Assembly: GCA_020186115.1 (NCBI GenBank)
Contig: WSYJ01000030.1
Location: 124,001-188,000 of the forward strand
Reading direction: 5' to 3'
From: Histomonas meleagridis
Taxonomy: Eukaryota > Parabasalia > Tritrichomonadida > Dientamoebidae
Length of the DNA: 64,000 bases
A model generated the notes under the pieces. The model did not search any database. It was not told the DNA's origin and was given only the letters and a program-made list of their open reading frames with translations. Position numbers and translations under genes: made by a program. This document shows positions 1 through 11,113 of the stretch, piece by piece. Numbering within the stretch: position 1 is the first letter of the stretch; each line of letters starts with the position of its first letter.

Positions 1-100
1 TAAAAATCATTTGTTTTTAGTTAATCATTAATAAATAAAAAGAAATTCAAAAATAGCATTACAAATAAAAACAACAAAATGATTTATTATACTTCTATTT

Positions 101-865
101 TTAATTTTCTTTCTTTTTGTAACAATGTTTTAATATTTCACTTATTTTTGTACACAGCACATTATTAATTCTCTTATAAATCTTTTCTGCGTTTTCTTCA
201 ATCATTTCGCCAATGTTAACAATGTGATCATTACTTGTTTTTGCAGATTTCTTTTTGTTGTATTTCTCATGAACACAACCTGATACTGATAATGAATTCG
301 AATAATGTGTTTCTGTATTAATTGTTATTAGTGAAGAAGAAGTTGCATCATAATGAAATAAATCATTTTTTTCTTTGGTCACATTAATGATATCACTACT
401 ATCTATTGTGCCATTGAACTCTACAGAATCTTTTAAAAGAGTATTCGATTCATTATGAATAAAAATTCCAAATCCAAATGAATCATTTGAATCATCAATA
501 TTCCAACAATAGACTGAACATATACCATTGCCATAATATTTTTTCATATACGTCTGGAATACTGAATTAGCTTTAATTTCCATTTCACGTAAGTTTCCTG
601 TTGGGAAAAAATCACTGTTAATTAATGGAAAATAACAATTTGAATAAGGTGATCGATATGAATCGCAATCGCGATTGAAGTCACACTTTATAAATTGTTT
701 ATGACAGATATTATCATATTCAAATGAAAATGGAACGTCGACAATTGAAAGAATCTCTGTAGAAATATCATTATTCATAGATAAGATGTTGTACATCCTT
801 TCTTGAATTTTATCTATCGGAACATGATTAAGCAAATCAATTGCTGCATTTATTTTTTCATTCAT
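101..865 (-). CDS. F-actin-capping protein subunit beta (CapZ beta)
   Basis: A 254-aa protein recognised as CapZ beta, which with CapZ alpha caps barbed ends of actin filaments in the cytoplasm. The hallmark segment CDFNRDCDSYRSPYSN (about residues 61-76) matches the family's CDYNRDGDSYRSPWSN. It is followed by family-like blocks: LREMEIKANSVFQTY (about 92-106), the GICSVYCW strand, and HIVNIGEMIEENAEKI (about 214-229), which corresponds to the conserved HIANIGRLVEDMENKI. Length is close to the usual 270-280 aa. The ATG is the only sensible start and lies 12 nt downstream of an initiator-like TCACTTTT. It is divergent from the large helical protein, with about 100 bp between them. Recognition is by remembered family motifs; the catch-all risk is low. 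Confidence 0.93.
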   Translation of the reverse strand: MNEKINAAIDLLNHVPIDKIQERMYNILSMNNDISTEILSIVDVPFSFEYDNICHKQFIKCDFNRDCDSYRSPYSNCYFPLINSDFFPTGNLREMEIKANSVFQTYMKKYYGNGICSVYCWNIDDSNDSFGFGIFIHNESNTLLKDSVEFNGTIDSSDIINVTKEKNDLFHYDATSSSLITINTETHYSNSLSVSGCVHEKYNKKKSAKTSNDHIVNIGEMIEENAEKIYKRINNVLCTKISEILKHCYKKKEN

Positions 866-870
866 CTATC

Positions 871-880
871 ATAAAAGTGA
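871..880 (-). promoter_or_regulatory. Initiator-like element of the CapZ beta gene
   Basis: The minus strand reads TCACTTTTAT, fitting the trichomonad initiator consensus TCA(+1)(C/T)(A/T)(A/T). The predicted transcription start (A at 878) is 13 nt before the ATG, the very short 5' UTR typical of these organisms. Assignment is by motif and distance only. Confidence 0.5.
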
Positions 881-969
881 CAGGGAAATAAAGTTTACAA
901 AGCGTTTTATATTTGAATATTTTTATGAATTGACAACAAAATTTCAAAGAAAACCCTTTGACTTCTCAG

Positions 970-3900
970 ATGAGCTCTGATAAATCATGTCACTTACAGG
1001 AATATTTAAATGCATTCAAAACAAGAATTAATGACAAAAAAGCAAGTAAAGATGAGGTAATTTATGCAATGAATGAAACACAAAAATTTTTAATTCCAAA
1101 ATTTCAAGAAATTTATGTTCCTTATTTAAGTCAAATATTGGATTCTCTGTTAATATTGTGTGATGATAATGATGTTTCCATAAGGCATTCAGCGGCCATT
1201 ATAATTGAAAGCTCAGTTACAATTATTCTTCCTTATCAAAAATCATTAATTCTCACATTTATTTCAAAAAAATCAACAGAAGAATTAATGCCTCATGCAT
1301 CTGTAATCATGATCAAATTAGAATTGAAAGTTACTTTATTTCTTACACAAAAAACAGCTATCCAATTATTCGAAGAATCATCCACTCTTTTTTACAACTG
1401 CGCTATGTCCTCATCTGAGATTGTTTCTGAAGGTTTTAACAAACTTGCAAAAAAAGTTCGGAAATTTTTCAATGATCCAGAAAAACGAAAAACACTTATC
1501 AAACATCTTGCAGTACCAAAACAATCCACGTTGTCTACAACATGGTCTGTTGAAACAGCGTCAATCTTTGCTTATCCTGATTTAGTTGAAGAATGTAAAT
1601 CGTTATTCCCTAATCAACTTCAATTCCTATCGTTTCTCCCATCATATGACATTTCAGATAGCTCTCTTTCTGGGTGTTCGTTAACAGATTTAATTCCATT
1701 TGTTGAAAAACAACCAGAAAAATTTATTGATAAAATTGGTAGTCCACCAAATGAGCCATCAAAGCTTTCTGCCTATTTTTCTTGTTTAAAGTTCATCATT
1801 CCCTATGATTTCAAACCAGAATTTTCTGATGATTTTCTTATGTCCACCAAATTTTCAAATGATTATACCATTTATTCATTACAACTTGAATGCTTTGCTT
1901 TAATGGCACTTAAGAACTTCTATAACAAATCCATTATTTTTAATGTATTCCGAGATACCATCCAAAAGAATAACTCGTCATCTGTCATGGCACTTTCGTA
2001 TATTTTCAATCGATTTCCATCGGTGCAACTTTTTGAGATGGTTCTCAAACTTCCGATTTCTTCGCCTACAATGTGCAAAGCAATTATTCATTTTTTAACA
2101 TCAATAGACTTTTCACAATTACTTGAATCTAATCGTTTACATCATCAAGCGATCAATAAAATTGTTGAAATCTCAAAAACATCACAAACACTTGTTCAAG
2201 ATACATTAATTCAACAATTGCCATATTTTAATTGTGGTAAAACATATCCATTGTTTCGAAGTTTGTTTTCTAGTTTAGATCTTTTTGATTCTTCAGGGTT
2301 TCGAAGATCATTAACATTAATATCCGAAATCACAACGAATGAATGTTACGAAGAAATTAATTTATTATTTAAATATTTAACTGAAATTGATCAAAACATT
2401 TTTCTAAATGATTTTTTATCATTAACAACATTATTAACATCATTAACTAAAATCTGTAATCGATCAAATAATTTAAATATTCCTCTTTATATTGCGCAAT
2501 TACCATTTATAATATTACGTTCGATAATTGCATTTCTAACTGGGAATTGGAACATTAAAAATCGGAACAATAATTTCAACAATTTCCTAAAATTAGCAAA
2601 ATCAAATATACCATTAAACAATTTGTTATCAAAACAATCATTAATATCTTTATTAGAAATTAGAGATAAAGCTGCTGATTTCGCTATAGCTGTTGTCGCA
2701 CATCAAAAAGTTTGTGATGATAGAACTATCGATTTAATCGCCAAAAAGTTAATTATTTGGCCTTCGAAAAGTATTTGGAGATTAATCACAAGTTCCGCTA
2801 AAGTATTCATTAATACTACAAGTGGAATCCTTTCATTAAACCCGAAAATTGCTCTTTCGGCCGCAATCAAATGTCCGAGTTCATTTAACATTTCATATAT
2901 CAATAATTCAATCGAATTGACGGTTTTCGCGGTCTGCAAAAATTTTGATGTTGATTTCGAATTAACACCAAAATTCGTGAAGATAATGGATAAGATTTCA
3001 AAAAACTTTCCCGATAAGTTTGTTGAAAAGGTCAAAAATCAAATTTGGTATGTGATTTTTTTTAAGAAACATTTGAATCATTTTCTTGTTGATGAGTTTT
3101 GTAAAGTACCTTTTTCTAAATGGAAAGGGCCAAATGAGTTTTGGTGTTTGCTTCCAATTTTCTTGAAAAGATTAAGTTTAAACAGGAACTGGAAGCCTTT
3201 ATTTGATGAGAATGATTGTGATAATTTCCATAAATTTCATGCGAATAAAAATATTAAATATTTTGTACATGAATCATTTGCTGATTATAGCGAAATTCAA
3301 CTTATTGATTCGGCAAAAAAATTCGAGAAAACCGAAAAAATTAGAATCGAACCTCAAGAATTTTATGACTTCGAAATAATTCGTTCAATGAGGTCATCAT
3401 TATATGATAAGTATCAAGTTAAAACATTTCTGAATTTTCTTGAGAAAAAGGAAAAAACAAAATTCAAAAATTCGAATGCTTTACTCGCGTCACTTTTACA
3501 GTTCATAAATTCTGAGGAGTGTCAAAATGACACTTTTTCGGAGGCTGTTTCTTTTGCAATTGAGCTTTTTATTATTGAGGACTTTCCTCAAATTGATTTT
3601 AATTTGTTTAAAAATTACTTAATGAATGTTCCTTTTCGAGGAAAAGGTGTTCAATTTGCTGATTTTTGTACACAAAAAAAATTAAATTATATGTCAGATA
3701 TACAATTTTCATTTGATCAACCTTTTTTCGAAAGCGAATTGACCAAAATTATCCCAATTTTTGCTAAAAACGGAAAAAAATTTGCATTGCCGATTAGCAA
3801 TTTTTCACATTTTTCATATTCATATGTTTTACCTAAAGAGTCATTAGCTGTGTGTTATCCCACTAAGGTTGTAGCTAATTATTCTAAGGAAAATGAGACG

Positions 3901-4197
3901 TTATTGAGAAGTTATATCGAATCATATGGAATTTCATTTTACACAATTTCGACACTTGAAAATTGGGTAAATGAAAATGAAATCGTAAATTTGCTTAATG
4001 TTTTGTTGAATTATGCGGCAATGAATGGAAGCTATTACACAAAAAGAATTTGCAAATTAATGAATAAGGCGATGATGTTATATAAGAAAATGATACCTGT
4101 CGTGCAAGCGTTTATTTTAGTACTGAACGATTCACCCTTAAAAAATTGTTTAGAGGTGGAATATAAATTGGCACTAAAAAATAGAAAAAATAAGTAA
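970..4197 (+). CDS. Large alpha-helical (HEAT/armadillo-like) protein, function unknown
   Basis: A 1075-aa protein, about 40% of it hydrophobic helix-forming residues. I do not recognise a named family. The N-terminal region (about residues 40-120) has the look of a HEAT repeat, with a segment DDNDVSIRHSAAIIIESS resembling the inter-helix turn of importin/cohesin-type HEAT proteins. No signal peptide or clear membrane segment. The longest open frame starts with TTG at 958; the first in-frame ATG is at 970 and is used here. The stop TAA overlaps TAAATGATG, and an A-rich 3' flank follows. Likely a scaffold or transport-type solenoid, but that is inference from composition. Confidence 0.8.
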   Translation: MSSDKSCHLQEYLNAFKTRINDKKASKDEVIYAMNETQKFLIPKFQEIYVPYLSQILDSLLILCDDNDVSIRHSAAIIIESSVTIILPYQKSLILTFISKKSTEELMPHASVIMIKLELKVTLFLTQKTAIQLFEESSTLFYNCAMSSSEIVSEGFNKLAKKVRKFFNDPEKRKTLIKHLAVPKQSTLSTTWSVETASIFAYPDLVEECKSLFPNQLQFLSFLPSYDISDSSLSGCSLTDLIPFVEKQPEKFIDKIGSPPNEPSKLSAYFSCLKFIIPYDFKPEFSDDFLMSTKFSNDYTIYSLQLECFALMALKNFYNKSIIFNVFRDTIQKNNSSSVMALSYIFNRFPSVQLFEMVLKLPISSPTMCKAIIHFLTSIDFSQLLESNRLHHQAINKIVEISKTSQTLVQDTLIQQLPYFNCGKTYPLFRSLFSSLDLFDSSGFRRSLTLISEITTNECYEEINLLFKYLTEIDQNIFLNDFLSLTTLLTSLTKICNRSNNLNIPLYIAQLPFIILRSIIAFLTGNWNIKNRNNNFNNFLKLAKSNIPLNNLLSKQSLISLLEIRDKAADFAIAVVAHQKVCDDRTIDLIAKKLIIWPSKSIWRLITSSAKVFINTTSGILSLNPKIALSAAIKCPSSFNISYINNSIELTVFAVCKNFDVDFELTPKFVKIMDKISKNFPDKFVEKVKNQIWYVIFFKKHLNHFLVDEFCKVPFSKWKGPNEFWCLLPIFLKRLSLNRNWKPLFDENDCDNFHKFHANKNIKYFVHESFADYSEIQLIDSAKKFEKTEKIRIEPQEFYDFEIIRSMRSSLYDKYQVKTFLNFLEKKEKTKFKNSNALLASLLQFINSEECQNDTFSEAVSFAIELFIIEDFPQIDFNLFKNYLMNVPFRGKGVQFADFCTQKKLNYMSDIQFSFDQPFFESELTKIIPIFAKNGKKFALPISNFSHFSYSYVLPKESLAVCYPTKVVANYSKENETLLRSYIESYGISFYTISTLENWVNENEIVNLLNVLLNYAAMNGSYYTKRICKLMNKAMMLYKKMIPVVQAFILVLNDSPLKNCLEVEYKLALKNRKNK

Positions 4198-4495
4198 ATG
4201 ATGTTTTGTATTAAATAAAAAAAACTTTTGTAGAAAATCCATTTTAAAATTTTTTTTTATAAAAGATTGAGATTAAAAATGATAATTTAAAATTTTATGT
4301 TAATTATACCTTTTGTAATTAGAAACATTTTCATAAAAAAATGTCAACATAAATGATTCACTTTGGAGGTTGAAATAAAACACATAATTTATGATATTTA
4401 TGAAGATAAAAATATTTTTTATTTTAAATGAAATTTTTCTATCGTCCGCGGTTTTGGTCGAAATTCTATTGAAATTTTATTCTTTATAAATGTTT

Positions 4496-4805
4496 GGTTA
4501 AAGAAGGTACTAATATAAATGCAAAAGATATTTATTTGTTTTGTTCAGAATTTGTTTTTAGAATTTTTTGTTTTAGAAGATTACTCAGAATTTATTTAAA
4601 ATATTTAAAACTTCACTGATGCATGCAGCTGAAAAAGGAAAATAGTTAAATTACAACTTGAAAAAGAAGGAATTGATGTGAATTCTAAAAATAATTTTTG
4701 GTTTTATGATTTGGTGTTCCATTATGCTGTATGAAAATTATTTAAATGATGAAAGATATTTCAACTGAAAAGGGTCATACAAACATCGTTAAAAATGATT
4801 ACAAA
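4496..4805 (+). pseudogene. Relic of an ankyrin unit array
   Basis: Plus-strand fragments resemble the ankyrin units of loci A and B: a partial unit ending EGTNINAKD, then the characteristic linker beginning ATTTATTTGTTTT, then a unit close to TSLMHAAEKG with a 1-nt shift before IVKLQLEKEGIDVNSKN, then a broken remnant with KGHTNIV. Stops and frame changes lie inside the ankyrin cores, unlike in loci A and B. There is no recognisable DUF3447 head nearby. It looks like a decayed copy or insertion of one end of such an array. Confidence 0.6.
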
Positions 4806-4969
4806 CAAAATTTAGTTTTATGTTTTTTTATTTCTATGAAAACATCATTGAGAAATTTTAATTTTAAGTAAATGTAGTATAAAACATAAACTGTTTTTAA
4901 AGGATTTTTTGTTTTGTTTTTTTAAATTTAAACGGTCTTTAAATTGACTATGTGTATTTGAACATTTAA

Positions 4970-5533
4970 ATGTCAGTTCAAAAGCCAAAAGCAACTGCAT
5001 ATGAAGTCGAAGGATTCAAGCAAATAATGTACGAAAAAGATGGTGTTGAAATTCATGAAATATGTATGAAAAACACAGGGGAACTTATTGCAAGAAGAGA
5101 AAGAAGCAGAACAATATATGGAGCTGATCAAAACTGGGTTTGGACATACGGGCAACCACCCAATGAAAAAAAGGAAGTAGAAACATTTGAGCTTTCTTCA
5201 AAGAATCCAATATTCTTCCGTCAAGATACACCAACACAATGGTCATGGAGAGTACGACAAATTCCATATCCTGCAGACAATTACGAAGTTACAGTTGATG
5301 AAGCCAAGAACCAAATAGTTATACGAACCAAAAATCACAAATATTTCAAACGAATTGATGCTCCAAATGGCGAAAAGATGAAAGCTTCGGACGTGAATTG
5401 GAATTGGGCATTCAATACATTGGTAATTACACATGAAAAGCCACCGCGTGTTATTGCACAAGATAAAGAAGATATGAGATGGAGACTCAGCATCCCATGC
5501 CAAAAAGATACAGATGAATGCAATACGCAATGA
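4970..5533 (+). CDS. DPCD family protein (ciliary/flagellar assembly factor)
   Basis: A 187-aa protein recognised as DPCD, the protein named for deletion in primary ciliary dyskinesia, thought to act with the RUVBL1/2-containing R2TP machinery in axonemal dynein assembly. The diagnostic block runs from about residue 80 to 130: KNPIFFRQDT, WSWRVRQIPYP, YEVTVDEAKNQIVIRT and NHKYFKR, all close to the human family member. The C-terminus DECNTQ resembles the human GDCKTQ ending. Length is near the usual 203 aa. The start is an ATG at the beginning of the conserved region. An AACGGT box lies about 35 bp upstream. It fits a flagellated protist. Confidence 0.92.
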   Translation: MSVQKPKATAYEVEGFKQIMYEKDGVEIHEICMKNTGELIARRERSRTIYGADQNWVWTYGQPPNEKKEVETFELSSKNPIFFRQDTPTQWSWRVRQIPYPADNYEVTVDEAKNQIVIRTKNHKYFKRIDAPNGEKMKASDVNWNWAFNTLVITHEKPPRVIAQDKEDMRWRLSIPCQKDTDECNTQ

Positions 5534-5877
5534 AACACTAAAATAATATTGTAAGTCAAAAGGATTTGTTTGGTTGAAATTTGTGATATATGAGAAAACA
5601 ATTTTAATAAAATTGTTTACTTGGCGTTTACATTTAGAATTACACTAAATTAAATGCCATCTTGTGGTTTTGAGAATTCACTATAAATTATTGCAATAAT
5701 TGGATTATCACCAATCCTTTTGATATCAATATACCAGCAGTGAGATCACATAATATAAGTTGACATGTATGAAAAATTATCAAGCAAATAAAATTATTTC
5801 TAAAAAAATCATCAATTTTTAATAATTTTTAAAAATATGAAGATAGTTCCAAAATTTCCTTAATTTTTTCAAGAAAT
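5534..5877. other. Intergenic, nothing recognised
   Basis: About 340 bp of AT-rich sequence between DPCD and the 3' end of ankyrin locus A, which converge here. No open frame, RNA gene or repeat was recognised. Confidence 0.5.
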
Positions 5878-8350
5878 CTAAATTCGCTTGGAATCATCTA
5901 TTTCGATTCCTTGTTGTTTAAGAAGTAATTTAGCTATTTCTATCTTATCATGTGAAGATGCATACATAAGTGCTGTTTGATATAATATAAATAATTTCCA
6001 AATATTATTTTGAAATATCAAATTATTAAAATAAATTTCAAATAAAACAAATAAATATTTTTAGCATTAATATCAATTCCTTCTTGTTCAAGAAGTAATT
6101 TAACTATTTCTGTATATCCTTTTTCAGATGCTTTCATAAGTGCTGTTCTAAATAATTTAAATAATTTACAAATATTATTTTGAAATATGAAATAATAAAA
6201 ATAAATATTATCTTTAGCATTAATATCAATTCCTTCTTGTTCAAGAAGTAATTTAGCTATTTCTATCTTATCATATGAAGATGCATACATAAGTGCTGTT
6301 CTAAATTATTTAAATAATTTCCAAATATTATTTTGAAATATTAAGTGATTAAAATAAATCCAAAATAAAACAAATAAATATTTGACGCATTAATATCAAT
6401 TCCTTTATGTCTTAGAAGTAATTTAACTATTTCTGTTTTGTCTTTCCAAGATGCAAAAGTAATTGCTGTCCAAAATAATTTAAATAATTTCCAAATATTA
6501 TATTGAAAACCAAAACTATTAAAATAAATATCAAAGAAAACAAATAAAAATTTTTTATATTAACATCAACTCCTTTGTGCTCAAGAAGTAATTTAACTAT
6601 TTCTATTAAACCAGCTTCAGATGCCCAAATAAGTGGTGTATAAAATAATTTAGGTAATTTCCAAATAATGTTTTAAAATATGGAAATATTTAATTAATCA
6701 AAAATTAATACAAATTAATACATTGAATATTAACATCAATTCTTTTTTGGCTTAGAAGAAATTTAATCAAATTTACATCTATCAATACCGTAGCCCACAT
6801 AAGTGCTGTATAAAACAATTTAAATAGTCATTAAATATTATTATGAAATGTCATATTTAACATTGATATCGATTATATTTTGCTTAAGAAGTATTTTGGC
6901 AATTTCTATATGACCTCTTTTACATGCTATTACAATTGCTGGATCATTTATTTTATATAATTTTTATTTAATGTTTTGAAATATAAAATTTTAAAAAAGA
7001 ATAAATTTATCATTGTTATCTTTTCTATATTCTTCAAGAAGTAATTTGACTATTTCGATATTACCATATTCAGCTGCATAAGTAAGTGCTGTAAAATTTT
7101 GTTTTAAATATAACTAAATTTTCCTTACAAATACCAAAATATTATTAAAATATTTTTTAAATATCATAAATTAATAACATATATGTTAGTTGCCTTTTGT
7201 TTAAGAAGTAGTTTGACTATTTCTTTGTGTCCATTTCCAGACGCCCACATAAGTGCTGTATCAAATAATTTAAATAATTTCCAAATATAATTTTGAAATA
7301 TCAAATTATTTAAATAAATTTTAAATAAAACAAATAAATATTTTTAGCATTAATATCAATTCCTTCTTGTTCAAGAAGTAATTTAACTATTTCTGTATGA
7401 CCATTTTCAGATGCTTTCATAAGTGCTGTTCTAAATAATTTAAATAATTTCCAAATATTATTTCGAAATTTTAAATTATTAAAATAAATTTCAAATAAAA
7501 CAAATAAATATCTTTATTATTAATATCAATTCCTTCTTGTTCAAGAAGTAATTTAACTATTTCTCTATTACCTTTTAAAGATGCCCACATAAGTGCTGTA
7601 TCAAATAATTTAAATAATTCCCAAATATTAAATTGATATTTTATACAAATAAAATAAATAAAAAATATTATGAATAAAAATCTTGTTCATTGATATTTGT
7701 TATTCCTTTTTTAAGTAAGAGTTTGAATATATCAAGATATCCTTTCTCAGATTCTAACATAAGTGCCGTTTTAAATATTTTGAATAATTCCCAAATATTG
7801 TTGTAAAATAGAAAATTATCTATTTAGATATTGACATTAATAAATAAACACTTTTACAGTTAATATCAATTCCTTTTTGTTCAATTATTAATTTGATTAT
7901 ATCTATATATTCTTTTTCAAATGCAATGTGAAGTGCTGTTTTAAATGATTTTAACAATTTCCAAATGTTATTTTAAAACTTCAAATTAAAAAAACAAAAA
8001 TAATATAAAATATTTGAATATTGAAATTATTAATGTTTATTCCCACATGTTCAAGAAGTAATTTGATCACTTCAATATGATTGTTTTGAGTTGCTATTGT
8101 CAATGCTGCACCATATTTCAAAAATTATTTCCAAATTTTCTATAAAAATCCAAAATCATTGAAAAAAATTTTAATTAAAACAAACAAATATTTCTAATAT
8201 TAACATCAATTTTATCTTGTTTAAGAAGCAATCTCACTATTTCACTATTTCACTATTTCCACTTTCAGAAGCTTTTATAAGTGCTGTGTTAAATATTTAT
8301 ATTGTTTTCCGAATGAAAGTTTAAATCATCAAATTCATAAAACATATTTT
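5878..8350 (-). repeat. Tandem array of 15 ankyrin-coding units with AT-rich linkers (locus A)
   Basis: Period about 150-175 bp. Core example: TALMKASENGHTEIVKLLLE then QEGIDINAKN. Most linkers follow one pattern: they begin ATTTATTTGTTTTATTT after the codon pair for K(D/N), and end with AATATTTGGAAATTATTT, AAATTATTT and ACAGCACTTATG. Fourteen of 15 cores keep an uninterrupted ankyrin frame even when strongly diverged, for example a unit reading TPLIWASEAGLIEIVKLLLE and one reading TALTYAAEYGNIEIVKLLLE. Linker lengths vary and often shift frame. Confidence 0.85.
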
Positions 8351-9640
8351 AATAACTATAAAAAAATATCTTTTCCATTAATATTAATATCTTTTTGTTC
8401 AAGAAAATATTTTACTAATTCTATATTATCAGAAGATGAAGAAATTATCAAAATATCTCTTGGAATTTCATTATTTTCGATCAAGTGTTTAACAAGATAT
8501 AAATTCCCAATTTTTGCTGTTTCATTTATAATAGAGCTACCAATTTGATTCTCTTTTTCTAGAAATGAAAGGATTTCATAATTTCCACTTTTCACACAAA
8601 TATCAATCAATTTTTTATAATCTTGTTGTCCAAAGTCATTTGAAAAATGTATGTGGTTTGGTAATTCCGATTTAGATTCATTTTCAATTGATACATCTTG
8701 AGTAACATTTTCATAAAGATATTTAAAGATATCATTTCGATGGAATCTAATTGCTGTTTCATATGCACCTTCAAATGATGAATGATTCTGTTCACATAAA
8801 TGAATTATCTCTAAGTTTCCACCTGCAATTGCATATTTTCCTGTATTTTTAACATTTGCACCATTTATAAGTAAATATTTAAAACATTTAATTGCTCCAA
8901 AAAATGCTGCATAATCAATTAATGTAACATTTTTTGTATTAATAAATGAACATCTTTCATAAAGTGATGGTTCTATTGTTTGATTAAAATCAAAATTTTC
9001 TTGTGATGTTGTTTCTTGAAGTTTTTCTATTTCATCATTTCGAATTATTTTTCGCAATCTCATTCGGATTATGTCCTTCTTTATTTAATTTCTTATGAAG
9101 TTCCCAATTGTTCTTTGAAAGTTGCTCATAGTTTTTAAAATTTGGATCATTTTTATATTTTTTTATGTTTAATTTTGGTTGAGCAAAATATATTGTTTGT
9201 ATGTTATCTTTGACATTTTTGCTAATTAAATTTTCCATAATCAATCTTTCTAGAAGAAAATATGATTCTTGTGTTTCAATTTTAGAAACATATTTACCAA
9301 AAATATCAATTGCTTTATAATTGTTATTTATTTCGTCTTCTTTTGATTGAATTGTTTTTAGAAATTGAAAATATAAATCGTATTCATTCCTTAGAGAAGA
9401 AAATGCTGCATATGATAATATACAAATAACAATATTAAATGAATATGCAAAATTAGAATCAAATAAATTCATTGCTTGTTGAATTGATATATTAAAATTT
9501 TCTTTATTTAAATTAAAAATTATTTTTTCAAGTTCGTTTAAAACTTGCATATAGATAAGTTCGCCTCCAGAATACTCTGGTTTATTTTCTGTAGAATCTT
9601 TTGGTTGTGATTCATCGAATTTTACTTCGTTTTCACACAT
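5878..9640 (-). pseudogene. Ankyrin locus A: DUF3447 head plus 15 separated ankyrin units, with two frame breaks
   Basis: The head starts at ATG 9640 and reads through about 200 aa (open to 9035). It then continues in another frame from about 9063 to 8356, beginning IIRNDEIEKLQE. Comparison with locus B (NEISKIIRNDD) and locus C shows that one extra base in an A-rich run near 9055 causes the shift. The second block is a DUF3447-type ankyrin domain (FFGAIKCFKYLL, GKYAIAGGNLEIIHLCEQN). After the head come 15 ankyrin units on the same strand, each about 30 aa, separated by AT-rich linkers. The last unit ends IEIDDSKRI and a TAG at 5878. One unit (near 8245) has an 8-bp tandem duplication that breaks its frame. 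It is a pseudogene if both breaks are real; otherwise it is a multi-exon gene like locus B. The family is thought to act in the cytoplasm through protein-protein contacts. Confidence 0.65.
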
Positions 9641-9989
9641 GTTCCAATTCTTAATGGTTTGCCGAAAACTAATTGATAAAATGTATAAAAAAGTGGTGTT
9701 GTATTAGATTAGATGTTAAACGTTCCATCTAATCGCCCTTGAAGTCAAAATTACCTTAGTCTGTTGAAATAATACTCAAAAGGAAATTCATTCTTTAACT
9801 CCAGGATGAGATTCAAATATTCTATACAAGGCGGATTAATTTAATAAAACATGTAGCTATGAAAAATAGGGAAAAAAATCCTATTAGGTCATCAAAATAA
9901 ACACAAATACTGAGAAAGTTGATCCCAAAAAAAACAGAATTTAAACTTTTCAAAAAGTTAATGTATTGAATTTATAAAAAATTTTTATA
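9641..9989. other. Divergent intergenic region, nothing recognised
   Basis: Separates the head of locus A from the plus-strand DUF3447-like gene. No repeat, RNA gene or conserved promoter motif was recognised. Confidence 0.4.
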
Positions 9990-10613
9990 ATGAATTTCTT
10001 GAAGTATTATGATCCAAAAGAAAAACAATTGATTCGTGCAGTTAAGGAGGACGACATCGTGACATTAGAGAAATGTTTGCAAATTTATCCAATTGACCAT
10101 AAAGCATCAAAATTCATTACATTTCCAGATTCTATTTTAAAACATTCTCCGTCAATACTTGCTTTATCAGCATTTTATAAGTCTATTAAAGTATTTCGTT
10201 ATTTGATCATTAATAATGCAGATACTAATAATACTGATGATATCAATACTCCAATGACACATTTTGCTGTTGCAGGCGGAGAAATGGAAATAATTTCTGT
10301 CTTAGATCAAATGGATCTTGATTTTGATGGATCAATTTATATTGCTGCAGAAAGAGGTAATATGAATCTTTTTCTATGGATTTATTTCAATCACCCATGT
10401 GATGTATCAAAGAAAAGCGTGAATGGAGCATCAATTTTATCACTTGCATCCAAAAGCCAAAACAAAAAATTATTTAATTTTGTTTACGAATTAACAAAAA
10501 ATAAAATTGAGCTAAAAGATATCTTTGACCTATTGAATGAAAGGCGCTATGGGTTACAATATTCAGATGATGATTATTATGAAAGTGAATATGATTCAGA
10601 AGAAATTTATTGA
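9990..10613 (+). CDS. Short DUF3447/ankyrin-like protein
   Basis: A 207-aa protein without interrupted units. It begins LIRAVKEDDIVTLEKCLQ, a typical cap for the trichomonad DUF3447 group. It then has ankyrin-like helices: ILALSAFYKSIKVFRYLIIN, THFAVAGGEMEIISVLDQ and GSIYIAAERGNMNLFLWIYF (about residues 52-130). The block AVAGGEMEII is the counterpart of AIAGGNLEII in loci A and B. The C-terminus is acidic and tyrosine-rich (SDDDYYESEYDSEEIY). It is divergent from locus A and may be a short paralogue or a trimmed copy. No signal peptide. Likely cytoplasmic; partner unknown. Confidence 0.75.
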   Translation: MNFLKYYDPKEKQLIRAVKEDDIVTLEKCLQIYPIDHKASKFITFPDSILKHSPSILALSAFYKSIKVFRYLIINNADTNNTDDINTPMTHFAVAGGEMEIISVLDQMDLDFDGSIYIAAERGNMNLFLWIYFNHPCDVSKKSVNGASILSLASKSQNKKLFNFVYELTKNKIELKDIFDLLNERRYGLQYSDDDYYESEYDSEEIY

Positions 10614-10770
10614 AGAAATTCACGATATTTCGGATGTTAATAAAAACTTAACTTAAATATATCAATGTCAATGTAGTTGATGATTGTTTTCATAATATAT
10701 TTTCTGTAATTATTAAAATTTTAAATATCTATTTTACAATTTATTGAATAAATAAAATCAAATTTTCAGA

Positions 10771-10842
10771 GGGCAATTGGTCTAGTGGAATGATTCACGC
10801 TTAGGGTGCGTGAGGTCCCGGGTTCAATTCCCGGATTGCCCC
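10771..10842 (+). tRNA. tRNA-Pro (anticodon AGG)
   Basis: Acceptor GGGCAAT (10771-10777) pairs with ATTGCCC (10835-10841), with discriminator C at 10842. The anticodon stem CACGC/GCGTG encloses TTAGGGT, giving anticodon AGG. The T arm is CCGGG-TTCAATT-CCCGG. The sequence closely resembles metazoan tRNA-Pro. No intron is seen, and TTTTTT directly after it is a Pol III terminator. Confidence 0.96.
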
Positions 10843-10848
10843 TTTTTT
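10843..10848 (+). terminator. Pol III poly-T terminator of tRNA-Pro
   Basis: A run of T residues begins immediately after the tRNA discriminator base. Confidence 0.7.
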
Positions 10849-11113
10849 GATTTTTTTAAATTGGAAATTTTAGAGGTGCTTTTTTAATCATCTAATCTAT
10901 TGTCTTGAATTCAATTATCTGTATTTTGCTTTTATTGCCATTTTTAAATTATATTATTTGATGAATTTCATTTTTTTATTCAAATCATTTCAAATCGATA
11001 CAATAAAATTTCATTTTTTCATAACATAAAAACAATATCCATTTCAATTTTTTGTTTATTAAAGTATTGATGTTTCATTACCAAAGTTTAGAACATTCGA
11101 ATTCAAAATATTT

